Below are positions 25,381 through 33,981 of a DNA stretch of 64,000 bases, in pieces. Both the position numbers and the translations under genes were made by a program. The stretch lies in assembly GCF_036663835.1 (NCBI RefSeq), contig NZ_JAXOJT010000001.1, positions 930,001 through 994,000 of the forward strand, given 5' to 3'. A model generated the notes under the pieces. That model was given only the letters and a program-made list of their open reading frames with translations, was not told the origin of the DNA and searched no databases. The DNA comes from Sphingomonas sp. LT1P40 (GTDB lineage: Bacteria; Pseudomonadota; Alphaproteobacteria; Sphingomonadales; Sphingomonadaceae). Each line of letters begins with the position of its first letter. Positions within the stretch are counted from its first letter, which is position 1.

Positions 25381-26127
25381 ATGCGGCGCAAGCGGGTGGC
25401 GGGAAACTGGAAGATGTTCGGGCTCAAGGCCGATCTGGTCGAGGTTCGGGGCATCGCGGAGATTGCGGCGGCAAATCCCGGCGTGGATGTTGCGCTGGGC
25501 CTGCCTGCGACACTGATCGAGGCGGCGGCCGCGGTTGCGGGGACCGTGGCGATAGGCGGGCAGGATTGCCACGCTGCCGAACAGGGCGCGCATACCGGCA
25601 ACATCTCCGCCGCGATGCTGGCGGAGGCCGGAGCCAGCTTCGTCATCGTCGGGCATAGCGAACGCCGCGCGCACCAGGGCGAGACCGATGCCGACGTCAA
25701 GGGCAAGGCCGAGGCGGCGCACCGCCACGGGCTGAACGCGATCCTGTGCGTCGGCGAAACGCTGGAGCAACGTGACGCGGGCCGGGCCGAGGCTGTGGTG
25801 ACGGCGCAGGTCGCGGCATCGATGCCCGACGGCGCGGATGCGGCATGGCTGGACATCGCCTATGAGCCGGTCTGGGCGATCGGCACCGGACGCACGCCGA
25901 CCGAGGGCGACGTGGCGGCGATGCACGGTGCGATCCGGACGAAGCTGGCCGAATTGCTCGGCGCAGATGCGGCGGCGCGGATGCGGATTCTGTATGGCGG
26001 ATCGGTCAATGGCGCGAATGCGGCGGCGCTGCTGGGCTGTGCCGATGTCGATGGCGCGCTGGTTGGCGGTGCCAGCCTGACCGCCGCGAAGTTTGGGCCG
26101 ATCATCGAAGCGGCGGCGTCGCTGTAA
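25381..26127 (+). CDS. tpiA: Triosephosphate isomerase
   Basis: 248 residues from ATG 25381, with AGGGAGAGCGGG upstream; an in-frame earlier ATG at 25273 would add a non-family stretch. Motifs: GNWKM (Lys11), VIVGHSERR (catalytic His), IAYEPVWAIGTGRTPT (catalytic Glu and flexible loop 6, with Arg where many members have Lys) and ILYGGSVNGANA (phosphate binding). It interconverts dihydroxyacetone phosphate and glyceraldehyde 3-phosphate. Confidence 0.96.
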   Translation: MRRKRVAGNWKMFGLKADLVEVRGIAEIAAANPGVDVALGLPATLIEAAAAVAGTVAIGGQDCHAAEQGAHTGNISAAMLAEAGASFVIVGHSERRAHQGETDADVKGKAEAAHRHGLNAILCVGETLEQRDAGRAEAVVTAQVAASMPDGADAAWLDIAYEPVWAIGTGRTPTEGDVAAMHGAIRTKLAELLGADAAARMRILYGGSVNGANAAALLGCADVDGALVGGASLTAAKFGPIIEAAASL

Positions 26128-26208
26128 CGGGATTATCGTGGATTATTCGGGTAGATTCTCCCTAGCTTTCCGCGCGGACCCCGCCTAAAGGCCACGCTCC
26201 GTTGTGTC

Positions 26209-26285
<77 letters not shown>

Positions 26286-26369
26286 CCCTTTCGACCAATC
26301 GCCAATCCCGTTCGACCGGCTGCATGGAATTGCATCGCCTGTTCAACTGTGGTTGCGTTAGGGTCGGAA

Positions 26370-27506
26370 ATGCAACTTCCCAACGGCCCGCAATCCTCGC
26401 CCTATCTGGTGCCGCATCGTATCGCGGTGCTGTCGATCGTCGTGTTCTGGCTGTTCTACTATGTCACCGTGTCGCTGCGGTCATGGATCATGGGCTATCC
26501 CGGTTTTGCGTGGATGCTCGACAACCGGGCGTGGGTGTCGCTGTTCGGGATCGGGTTCACCTATCTGCTCTATTGGGCGTTACGACTGCTGAACGATCGT
26601 GCGTTGGGCGTACGGGTGGGAGCGGCTTTCATATTGTCCGGGGTCGTTGCGACGGCTTACTCGGCGGTGAATTACGCTTCCTTCTATGTTTATGACCCTG
26701 CACCGCCCGAGGTGCAGCGCGCCAAGGACGCGGTAGCGGGGACGGCGAAGGCCGTTGCCGAGCCGGAGAAAAAGGATGCGGCGCATCTGATCTCCGAGAA
26801 TGCGCTGCACTGGTATTTCTTCATCACGTCATGGGCGGTATTCTATCTGGCGATGTCCTATGCCGGCGCGGTGCGCGCGTCCGAGCGGGAGGCGGCGCGG
26901 TTGCGCGCGGCGGCGCAGACGGCGGAACTGCGCGCGCTGCGCTACCAGGTGAATCCGCATTTCCTGTTCAACACGCTCAATTCGATTTCGGCGCTGGTGA
27001 TGTCGGGGAAACGCGGGGATGCAGAGACGATGATCCTGAATCTGGCGACGTTTTTCCGCACCAGCCTGGCCGCGGAGCCGACCGAGGATGTGCCGTTGAG
27101 CGATGAGATAGCGGTGCAGCAGCTCTATCTGGAGATTGAGGCGGTGCGCTTTCCCGAGCGGCTGCGTCCGATGTTCGAGATCGACGCCGACGTGCAGGAT
27201 GCGTGTGTGCCGGGCCTGATCCTGCAGCCCTTGATCGAGAATGCGGTGAAATACGGGGTCGCGCCTGCGCATCGACCGGTACAAATCTGCGTGACCGCAA
27301 AGCGTGCAGGCGACAGGCTGGAGGTGACGGTGGCCGATGATGGGGACGGCGTTACGACAGCCAATGGAACCGGGGTCGGTCTGCGCAACGTGCGCGACCG
27401 GCTGAGCGCGCGATTCGGCGATGCCGCCACGCTGGTCGCGGGCAAAAGCGACACTGGCGGGTTTGCCGCGACGCTGACGATGCCGCTGGTGCGCGATGGC
27501 TGTTGA
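26370..27506 (+). CDS. LytS-type sensor histidine kinase
   Basis: 378 residues from ATG 26370. Several N-terminal membrane helices (about residues 17-35, 55-72, 84-104, 146-165) form a sensor region. RYQVNPHFLFNTLNSISALV is the His_kinase H-box with His197. The HATPase part shows LILQPLIENAVKYGV, VADDGDGV and GTGVGLRNVRDRL. This is the LytS/YehU class that partners LytTR regulators, and the regulator gene overlaps its 3' end by 11 bp. The stimulus is unknown. The open frame extends into the tRNA gene, so the start at 26370 is preferred. Confidence 0.92.
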   Translation: MQLPNGPQSSPYLVPHRIAVLSIVVFWLFYYVTVSLRSWIMGYPGFAWMLDNRAWVSLFGIGFTYLLYWALRLLNDRALGVRVGAAFILSGVVATAYSAVNYASFYVYDPAPPEVQRAKDAVAGTAKAVAEPEKKDAAHLISENALHWYFFITSWAVFYLAMSYAGAVRASEREAARLRAAAQTAELRALRYQVNPHFLFNTLNSISALVMSGKRGDAETMILNLATFFRTSLAAEPTEDVPLSDEIAVQQLYLEIEAVRFPERLRPMFEIDADVQDACVPGLILQPLIENAVKYGVAPAHRPVQICVTAKRAGDRLEVTVADDGDGVTTANGTGVGLRNVRDRLSARFGDAATLVAGKSDTGGFAATLTMPLVRDGC

Positions 27507-28239
27507 ACGGCTCCGCACGCTGATCGTCGACGACGAACCGCTGGCGGTCGAGCGGATGCAGATATTGTGTGCAGGCATTCCCGCGATCGACCTGATCGGC
27601 ACGGCGAGCGACGGGGACGCCGCGCTTCGGCTGATCGAGGCCTTGAGACCCGATCTGGTGCTGCTCGACATTGCCATGCCGCAACGCGACGGGATCGGCG
27701 TGGCGAGCGCACTGTCGGCAGCGGGGCATCGCCCCGCAGTGATCTTCTGCACCGCGTTCGAGCAGCATGCGGTGGCGGCGTTCGACGTCGCGGCGGTGGA
27801 TTATGTGTTGAAGCCGGTCAGCGCCGAGCGACTGGCGCGCGCGGTGCAGCGCGCGGTGGAAATGGCGGGGCGGGGGCAGGGGACGTCGGCATCCTTGGCC
27901 AGCTCGCGCTGGATCGAGGAATTCTGGGTCCCGCACCGTTCGGAAATGGTGCGCGTGGCCGCCGCCGATATCGAGCGAATCGATGCCGAGCGCGACTATA
28001 TGCGGCTGAGCCTGGGCGCGCGCAGCTATCTGATCCATCAGACGATCAGCGATCTGGAGCGACGGCTGGACCCGGAGCGCTTTATCCGGCTGCACCGATC
28101 GACGATCGTGCGGCGCGACCGGATCGTGAAGCTGCGGCACGACGGACTGGGCGTGTGGCATGCCGAGCTGGCGGACGGTGAGGCGGTGCGGATCGGGCGC
28201 ACCTATCAGGCCGCGGCGAAGGCGATCATGGCGGGATAA
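27496..28239 (+). CDS. LytTR-family response regulator
   Basis: 247 residues. The receiver domain (about 5-120) has VDDEP, the phosphoacceptor Asp58 in VLLDIAMP, and the lysine in VDYVLKPVS. A LytTR DNA-binding domain follows (about 145-245): VRVAAADIERIDAERDYMRL, RFIRLHRSTIVRRDRI and the end DGEAVRIGRTY. It overlaps the kinase gene by 11 bp, so the two form a two-component system. Such pairs often control surface or metabolite-transport genes; no target is adjacent. Confidence 0.94.
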   Translation: MAVERLRTLIVDDEPLAVERMQILCAGIPAIDLIGTASDGDAALRLIEALRPDLVLLDIAMPQRDGIGVASALSAAGHRPAVIFCTAFEQHAVAAFDVAAVDYVLKPVSAERLARAVQRAVEMAGRGQGTSASLASSRWIEEFWVPHRSEMVRVAAADIERIDAERDYMRLSLGARSYLIHQTISDLERRLDPERFIRLHRSTIVRRDRIVKLRHDGLGVWHAELADGEAVRIGRTYQAAAKAIMAG

Positions 28240-28261
28240 GGTTGTTCGGCTTTGCCGAAGC

Positions 28262-28336
28262 GGCACCGGCCCGCTCCCCCGCCCGGCCAGCCATCCAGCA
28301 TGACCCTGTGGGTGGCCGGGTGGGGGAGCGGGTGCC
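28262..28336. repeat. Intergenic inverted repeat
   Basis: The left arm GGCACCGGCCCGCTCCCCCG and the right arm GGGGGAGCGGGTGCC pair over more than 20 positions, with an inner CGGCCAGCC / GGTGGCCG extension. It lies just after the response regulator, before a separate hairpin at 28360. This is REP-like, or a terminator region for both sides. Confidence 0.55.
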
Positions 28337-28359
28337 GCAACCGTCCGGCATGCCGTACC

Positions 28360-28399
28360 AAAAATGACCCCGCCGCCGGTCCCTCCGGCAGGCGGGGCC
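28360..28399 (-). terminator. Rho-independent terminator of the UrcA gene
   Basis: On the minus strand GGCCCCGCC pairs with GGCGGGG, inner CCGG pairs extend the stem, and the run CATTTTT follows. It starts 14 bp beyond the UrcA-family stop. Confidence 0.75.
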
Positions 28400-28412
28400 A
28401 GTGGAATGAGCG

Positions 28413-28748
28413 TCAGGGTGCTACAATGACACTCATGTCGCGCGCCGCAAGCTGGCGGTTGCCGGCGTTGCGGAGCGCGAGGTCGATGGCCGGGGCGGTC
28501 GTGGCGAGCACGGCGGCAACGCAGCGATTGTCGGCGGCCTGCATCGCCAGGTCGCGCTGGGGCGCAGCATCGCAGATGCGGCGCGCGGCGGTCGTGATGC
28601 GTCGGTCAAAGGCCTGCTTGCCCTTCGCGCTGACCAGATTGAGGTCGGCATAGGACACGGCGATCTTCTTCTCACCACCGGCGAAAGCGGGAACCGCTGC
28701 GAGGAGCGCGGCGGCGACGGCGGCCGCGCGGGCGAGATGGCTGTACAT
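28413..28748 (-). CDS. UrcA-family small exported protein
   Basis: About 111 residues from ATG 28748, with GGAGTAG upstream; the frame's earlier ATG lacks such a site. The signal peptide MYSHLARAAAVAAALLAAVP ends near AFAGG. The mature part, VSYADLNLVSAKGKQAFDRR then ITTAARRICDAAPQRD, fits UrcA: an AVSYADLDL strand and a helix with the Arg-Arg-x-Cys pattern. A second cysteine near NRCVAAV may pair with it. The function of UrcA is unknown. A terminator follows. Confidence 0.8.
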   Translation of the reverse strand: MYSHLARAAAVAAALLAAVPAFAGGEKKIAVSYADLNLVSAKGKQAFDRRITTAARRICDAAPQRDLAMQAADNRCVAAVLATTAPAIDLALRNAGNRQLAARDMSVIVAP

Positions 28749-28916
28749 GGGGTCTACTCCGGGGTTCGTTGACGCGTTCACACCGAACGCTGACCCCGGC
28801 TACGCTTCGGCGGTCGGTACCGCGAACGGTGCTCGACCAGCGCCATTGCCCGCTCCACGGGACGTTTTCGTCTGACCAACGACCGATCGTCGACGACGAA
28901 CGAAACGGCCCCACAA

Positions 28917-28951
28917 CGAAAAAGGGCGCCCCCGGAGGGACGCCCTTTCGT
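28917..28951 (-). terminator. Rho-independent terminator of the small lipoprotein gene
   Basis: On the minus strand AAAGGGCG pairs with CGCCCTTT around a GC-rich loop, followed by TTTTTCG. It begins 36 bp after the lipoprotein stop. Confidence 0.8.
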
Positions 28952-28986
28952 TCGGCCGGACCCGTGAGGGTCGGGCTAAAGCGCGA

Positions 28987-29214
28987 TTACTCTGCGATGT
29001 TCGCCGCAGCGTTGTCGAGCGTGTCGGCAGCGTTCTCGAGAGCTGCTTCAGCAACTTCGTTGGTCGCGTTGTCAGCGGCCAGTTCGAGGTTGTCTGCGCT
29101 GTCTTCGAGTGCTTCTGCAACGTTCTCGGCAGTGTTGTTCGCAGCAGGCGTGGTGTTGCAAGCAGCGAGCGACATCAGGCCGGTCGCGGCAGCGACGATG
29201 AGAATCTTCTTCAT
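28987..29214 (-). CDS. Small acidic lipoprotein of unknown function
   Basis: About 75 residues from ATG 29214, with GGGAG upstream. The N-terminus MKKILIVAAATGLMSLAAC is a lipoprotein signal (lipobox LAAC). The mature chain of about 57 residues has no aromatic residues and is rich in Ala, Asn and Glu, repeating AENVAEALEDSADNLE-like units about every 11 residues, which suggests an amphipathic helix. It resembles entericidin-size lipoproteins in layout only. Promoter and terminator signals suggest a single-gene transcript. Confidence 0.7.
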   Translation of the reverse strand: MKKILIVAAATGLMSLAACNTTPAANNTAENVAEALEDSADNLELAADNATNEVAEAALENAADTLDNAAANIAE

Positions 29215-29354
29215 TCGTTTGCTCCCAAGCAAATTTATTCGGTTCGCCCCGGCCCGATTGCCGTGCGAGTTAGTCGGAATAACGCGCCGCGCGCCGCCGT
29301 CAATGGTAATTCATCTGGCAGCAATGTTGGCCCGCCCGAAAATGGTGCGCCGCA

Positions 29355-30713
29355 TCATGGCACGGAGCCGATTTCTTCGGGCGCGTTGGCAACCACCGCG
29401 AGCATCGCAGTCCATGCCGCGACATTTTGGCGCAACTGTGACCGATCGATCTTGTCGAGCGTGTCGTCGGGTGTGTGGTGCAAGTCGAAATAGCGCGTGC
29501 CGTCCTGTTGCAGGTCGATCGCCGCGACACCCGATTTTACGAGGTCGGAGATATCAGCGCCACCGCCCGCGCGTTGCGTGCTGCGACCGACGCCCAGCGG
29601 TGCCAGCGCGGCGGTGACGCGGTCGCCCACACCCTTAGCGCTGTCCGGCAGTTTGAAATCGACACGCCAGATACGGTCGGCTCCGAAATCCGATTCGGAT
29701 GCCAGCGCGTGACGCTCGGCCTTATGCGCCTCGAAATAGGCCTTTCCGCCGAACACGCCGACTTCCTCGGCCCCCGCCCACAGGATACGGATCGTACGGC
29801 GCGGCTGGCCTGCATCGAGGATTCGCTTCGCGGCCGCGGCGACAATCCCGCAACCCGCGGCATCGTCGAACGCGCCGGTGCCCAGATCCCAGCTGTCGAG
29901 ATGACAGGCGATAATGACCATTCCCGCCGCCGGATCGCTGCCCGGCACATCGGCGATGACATTGCCCGATTCGCGGGTGCCGGCCTGGCGCGGGGTGAGG
30001 GTGAGCTTTACCTTTACCGGCTGACCGCGCTTGACGATTCGCTCCAGCTGCTCGGCATCGGGCAGGGCGAGTGCGGCGGACGGGATCGGCGTGACGCCGG
30101 ACTCGAAGCTGGTGCCGCCGGTGTGCGGATTGCGGTGATAATCGGTGCCGATCGACCGGATCAGGACCGCCACCGCGCCTTTCTTTGCGGCGATGTTCGG
30201 CCCCTGCCAGCGGGCGGCACCGTAAGCGCTATATTGCGAGCCGTCCTGTGTGCGGGTCATGCCGTGGCTGATAAAGGCGATCTTGCCCCTCAAACTGCCG
30301 TCGGGTGCGGCGCGCAGATCGGCGACGGTGGGGAAATAGACGATCTCGGCCTCCAGACCCTTTGCCGGGGTCGCGCCGCTGTTGCCAAGTGCGGTGAGCG
30401 TCAGCGGTTGCGGGAAGGGGGCGGTGACCTCCGCCTTTTCCTCGCCGCGCACCCAAACCGGCATCTGGTATGGTTCGCTGCGCACATTGCTGAAACCGAG
30501 CGCGGTGAGTTTCTTCACCGCCCAAGCGCGGGCGCGCGCTTCGGCCTCGGTACCCGCCAGGCGCGGGCCGATCTCGGTCGTTAGACCTTCGGTGATGTCC
30601 CAGGCGACATCGTCCTTCAGCGCGGCGTCGCGCAGAGCGGCGGGATCCATCTGGGCCAGCGCGGGGAGGGGCAGGGCGAGAGCGGCAACGGCCGCGAGCA
30701 GTAATGTACGCAT
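29355..30713 (-). CDS. Secreted M28-family zinc peptidase
   Basis: 452 residues with signal peptide MRTLLLAAVAALALPLPALA. A PA-like insert (about 110-235) is followed by the M28 core: the metal and catalytic residues lie in CHLDSWDLGTGAFDDAAG, WAGAEEVGVFG (catalytic glutamates), SESDFGAD and DLHHTPDDTLD. The overall layout matches plasma glutamate carboxypeptidase-like and aminopeptidase members of M28, which act on N-terminal residues or dipeptides. It is divergent from ettA. Its cleavage preference is not visible from sequence. Confidence 0.9.
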   Translation of the reverse strand: MRTLLLAAVAALALPLPALAQMDPAALRDAALKDDVAWDITEGLTTEIGPRLAGTEAEARARAWAVKKLTALGFSNVRSEPYQMPVWVRGEEKAEVTAPFPQPLTLTALGNSGATPAKGLEAEIVYFPTVADLRAAPDGSLRGKIAFISHGMTRTQDGSQYSAYGAARWQGPNIAAKKGAVAVLIRSIGTDYHRNPHTGGTSFESGVTPIPSAALALPDAEQLERIVKRGQPVKVKLTLTPRQAGTRESGNVIADVPGSDPAAGMVIIACHLDSWDLGTGAFDDAAGCGIVAAAAKRILDAGQPRRTIRILWAGAEEVGVFGGKAYFEAHKAERHALASESDFGADRIWRVDFKLPDSAKGVGDRVTAALAPLGVGRSTQRAGGGADISDLVKSGVAAIDLQQDGTRYFDLHHTPDDTLDKIDRSQLRQNVAAWTAMLAVVANAPEEIGSVP

Positions 30714-30817
30714 TGACCGGTGCTAACCACCGCCGCCCGGTTTGCCAACCGCCGGGGGCATCGCTACATGCGCGACCAACCTTTCTGCCATCCCAGATAT
30801 CCAGACGGAGACCACCC

Positions 30818-32497
30818 GTGGCCGCCCAATATGCGTTCGTCATGAAGGACATGACCAAGACCTTCCCCGGTGCGCCCAAGCCGGTGCTGAGCAACATCAA
30901 TTTGCAATTCTATCAGGGTGCCAAGATCGGCATCGTCGGCCCCAACGGCGCGGGCAAGTCCACGCTGATGAAGATCATGGCGGGCGTCGACAAGGATTTC
31001 ACGGGCGAGGCCTGGCCGGGTGAGAACATCACGGTCGGCTATCTGGAACAGGAGCCGGAGCTCGACCCGACCAAGACCGTGCTGGAAAACGTCAAGGACG
31101 GCGCGCGCGAGACCGCCGATCTGGTCGAGCGCTTCAACGCGATCTCGGCGGAAATGGGCGAGCCGACCGACGAGACCGATTTCGACGCGCTGATGGAGGA
31201 AATGGGGAACCTTCAGACGAAGATCGACGCGGTCGATGGATGGTCGCTCGACAGCCAGCTCGAACTGGCGATGGAGGCGTTGCGCTGCCCGCCGTCCGAT
31301 TCGCCGGTCACCAGCCTGTCGGGCGGTGAAAAGCGCCGCGTCGCGCTGACGCGATTGCTGATCCAGAAGCCGTCGATCCTGCTGCTCGACGAGCCGACCA
31401 ACCATCTGGATGCCGAAAGCGTCAAATGGCTGGAAAATCACCTGAAAGAATATGCCGGCGCGGTGCTGATGATTACCCATGACCGCTATTTCCTCGACAA
31501 CGTCGTCGAGTGGATTCTGGAAATCGATCGCGGCAAATACTTCCCTTACGAAGGCAATTACTCGACCTATCTGGAGAAGAAGTCGAAGCGTCTGGAGCAG
31601 GAAGACCGCGAGGAATCGGGCCGCAAGACCGCGATCCGCAACGAGCTGGAATGGATCCGGCAGGGTGCCAAGGCACGCCAGACCAAATCCAAGGCGCGTA
31701 TCGCCAAGTTCGAGGAACTGGTCGAGCAGCAGAAGAACCGCACGCCGGGCAAGGCACAGATCGTAATCCAGGTGCCGGAACGTCTGGGCGGCAAGGTGAT
31801 CGAGATGGAGAATATCTCGAAAGCGTATGGCGACAAATTGCTGTTCGAGAATCTGTCCTTCACGCTGCCGGCCGGCGGGATCGTCGGCGTGATCGGACCG
31901 AACGGCGCAGGTAAGTCCACGCTGTTCAAGCTGATTATCGGTTCGGAAGAGCCCGACACGGGGACGATCGACAAGGGCAGCACGGTCCGTCTGGGCTATG
32001 TCGACCAGAGCCGCGATCACCTCGACCCGACCAAGAATGTCTGGGAGGAAATCTCCGACGGCCTGGATTACATGAAGGTCAACGGCCACGACCAGTCGAC
32101 CCGCGCCTATGTCGGCGCGTTCAACTTCAAGGGGCAGGACCAGCAGAAGAATGTCGGCAAGCTGTCCGGTGGTGAACGCAACCGCGTGAATATCGCGAAG
32201 ATGCTGAAAAAGGGCGGCAACGTCCTGCTGCTCGACGAACCGACCAACGATCTCGACGTCGAAACGCTGGGCGCGCTGGAGGAAGCGATCGAGAATTTCG
32301 CGGGCTGCGCGGTGGTCATCAGCCATGACCGCTTCTTCCTCGATCGGCTGGCGACGCACATCCTGGCGTTCGAGGGCAATAGCCACGTCGAATGGTTCGA
32401 GGGGAATTTCGAGGCTTATGAAGAGGACAAGCGCCGCCGTCTGGGCGATGCGGCGGATCGGCCTACGGCGCTGGCGTATAAGAAGCTGACGCGGTGA
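30818..32497 (+). CDS. ettA: Energy-dependent translational throttle protein EttA
   Basis: 559 residues from GTG 30818, with ACGGAG upstream. It has two ABC-F ATPase domains, each with Walker A GPNGAGKST (41-49 and about 365-373), signatures SLSGGEKRRVA and LSGGERNRVN, and Walker B ILLLDEPTNHLD and VLLLDEPTNDLD. The arm and linker contain KKSKRLEQEDREESGRK. ABC-F proteins lack membrane helices. The EttA subclass acts at the ribosomal E site, regulating early elongation by ATP level. It is divergent from the M28 gene across about 100 bp. Confidence 0.95.
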   Translation: MAAQYAFVMKDMTKTFPGAPKPVLSNINLQFYQGAKIGIVGPNGAGKSTLMKIMAGVDKDFTGEAWPGENITVGYLEQEPELDPTKTVLENVKDGARETADLVERFNAISAEMGEPTDETDFDALMEEMGNLQTKIDAVDGWSLDSQLELAMEALRCPPSDSPVTSLSGGEKRRVALTRLLIQKPSILLLDEPTNHLDAESVKWLENHLKEYAGAVLMITHDRYFLDNVVEWILEIDRGKYFPYEGNYSTYLEKKSKRLEQEDREESGRKTAIRNELEWIRQGAKARQTKSKARIAKFEELVEQQKNRTPGKAQIVIQVPERLGGKVIEMENISKAYGDKLLFENLSFTLPAGGIVGVIGPNGAGKSTLFKLIIGSEEPDTGTIDKGSTVRLGYVDQSRDHLDPTKNVWEEISDGLDYMKVNGHDQSTRAYVGAFNFKGQDQQKNVGKLSGGERNRVNIAKMLKKGGNVLLLDEPTNDLDVETLGALEEAIENFAGCAVVISHDRFFLDRLATHILAFEGNSHVEWFEGNFEAYEEDKRRRLGDAADRPTALAYKKLTR

Positions 32498-32503
32498 AAT
32501 GGT

Positions 32504-32851
32504 TCAGCGCGGTCCGGATTCCTCGTCCGGGTCGCGCTGATATTCTTTCGACAGCAACTTGCGTGTGACGAGATTGTAGGTCTTGTCACCTTTTCTGGCC
32601 GTGTAGAGCAGCCACTGTCCGAAGCAGAACGCCAGGATCATGCCACTGGCAATAAAGGCAATTGCGCAGCCAATATACCATGCAGTGCTCCCGTGATCCA
32701 CGATCATGCCCCACACCCATAAGGGGACCAACGGTATCATTGCCAACAGTATAAACTTATTGTCGAAACCAACTGGGTCTCGTCGGATGGTCTTGCGAAC
32801 TCGTCGACGGATTCGGCAATAAAGCGCTGCTAGCCGATCTCGGTGGATCAC
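32504..32851 (-). CDS. Small two-helix membrane protein
   Basis: 115 residues from a GTG overlapping the Uma2 gene's stop (GTGA). A strongly basic N-terminus (RRRVRKTIRRDP) precedes two helices, FILLAMIPLVPLWVWGMIV and WYIGCAIAFIASGMILAF, then a polar C-terminal tail (KEYQRDPDEESGPR). I do not recognise a family. It is convergent with ettA and apparently translated with the Uma2 gene. Confidence 0.6.
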   Translation of the reverse strand: MIHRDRLAALYCRIRRRVRKTIRRDPVGFDNKFILLAMIPLVPLWVWGMIVDHGSTAWYIGCAIAFIASGMILAFCFGQWLLYTARKGDKTYNLVTRKLLSKEYQRDPDEESGPR

Positions 32852-33420
32852 AATGTTTTCGTATCGACTGTCAGGTTCGATATTGCCGCAGCCGTTAAAA
32901 GGTCGCCAAAAGCTACAATTCGCTGCTCACTGTAGGAAGCACTTACGGGACGCCACATCTGGTAGATCACCGATGCGTTAACGTCGATAACCCAATATTC
33001 CGGAACACCTTCGCGCGCATAAATCTTGGCCTTGCGCCCCAGATCGTTCCGCAGCGTTGTGTCTGAAACTTCAATCACCAGCGCCAGCGACGAGAGCGGA
33101 ATGAGGCCGCTCCCTTCCGGTTCTGACGTGACCGATATGTCCGGTGCCGGTACGTTATAGGGCGGCATGGAAACCGACCCTTCGATCAGCGGCTCCAATC
33201 CATCCGAGCGTTTCGCAAGTTCAGCAGCAAGCAGGATAAGAAATCGGGTCTGGATACGCGCATGGGGCCGGTGCAGCGCATTCATATAGACGACTTCTCC
33301 CTCGATCAGTTCTGTTCGACCATAGGAATCAAATGCTCCGGCGTCGTCGAGCATGAGATAATCCTCGACACGGAGCTTTACTGGCTTCCATTCGGTCGTG
33401 AGGGGAACGGCGTCCGTCAT
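32848..33420 (-). CDS. Uma2-family (DUF820) endonuclease-fold protein
   Basis: 190 residues. ELIEGEVVYMNALHRPHARI gives the conserved Glu and His, APDISVTSEPEGSG the central aspartate, and LVIEVSDTTLRNDLGRKAKI the family's (E/D)-x-S-x-x-S and Lys, followed by YAREGVPEYWVIDVNASV. This matches the restriction-like PD-(D/E)XK fold of Uma2 proteins; family function is uncertain. Codon and base composition are slightly less GC-rich than the neighbours, so transfer is possible but not shown. Confidence 0.85.
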   Translation of the reverse strand: MTDAVPLTTEWKPVKLRVEDYLMLDDAGAFDSYGRTELIEGEVVYMNALHRPHARIQTRFLILLAAELAKRSDGLEPLIEGSVSMPPYNVPAPDISVTSEPEGSGLIPLSSLALVIEVSDTTLRNDLGRKAKIYAREGVPEYWVIDVNASVIYQMWRPVSASYSEQRIVAFGDLLTAAAISNLTVDTKTL

Positions 33421-33485
33421 GCGCTCATCCTATCACAGCCACCGCCACCCTCAATCCCCCGTCACTCGCAGGAACCCGAGATCGC

Positions 33486-33866
33486 TCAGCCCTTGCCCAT
33501 CGCCCGGTCGGCGCTCCATGCGCCGCCGCCGGCCGCGGCGAGGTAGAGGAAGATGAAGCAGAAGAGCAGGATCGCCTCACCGCCATTGGCTGCGGGGAAG
33601 AACCCTTTCGAGGCGTGCGCCATGAAATAGCCGATCGCGCACATGCCCGATGCGATGAACGCAACCGGCCGGGTAAACAGGCCGATGACCAGCAGCGCAC
33701 CGCCGATGAGTTCGATTGCGCCTGCTGCATAGAGCAACGGATTGAGCGGCATCGGGAAGGGCGGTAGGCCCAGAAGCTTCGAGGTGCCGTGCTGCAGGAA
33801 CGCCAGTCCTGCGACGATTCGCAGGACGCTGAGCAGCTTGTCGGACCAGCTTGCGGGAATGGGCAT
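33486..33866 (-). CDS. DoxX-family membrane protein
   Basis: About 126 residues from ATG 33866, with CCAAGGAGA upstream. It has four membrane helices typical of DoxX: LSVLRIVAGLAFLQHGTSKL, LLYAAGAIELIGGALLVIGL, PVAFIASGMCAIGYFMAH and EAILLFCFIFLYLAAAGGG. The conserved QHGTSKL and ELIGG motifs are clear. DoxX proteins are linked to redox and thiol stress in some bacteria; the role here is not known. Confidence 0.9.
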   Translation of the reverse strand: MPIPASWSDKLLSVLRIVAGLAFLQHGTSKLLGLPPFPMPLNPLLYAAGAIELIGGALLVIGLFTRPVAFIASGMCAIGYFMAHASKGFFPAANGGEAILLFCFIFLYLAAAGGGAWSADRAMGKG

Positions 33867-33981
33867 GCGGTTTCTCCTTGGGCGCGTCAGGGCGACGTCG
33901 CCGTTGCGCAGGTGAAACATTTCATACCGCTTGGGTGAGATCAATCCCGCGAGCTGAAAACGATCGTTTCAGGGAAGGGTT

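Noticed and set aside
30764..32386. A 540-codon open frame on the - strand opposite ettA.
   Set aside because: Antisense to a complete ABC-F gene with strong motifs, and the product has no recognisable fold; it is a compositional by-product.
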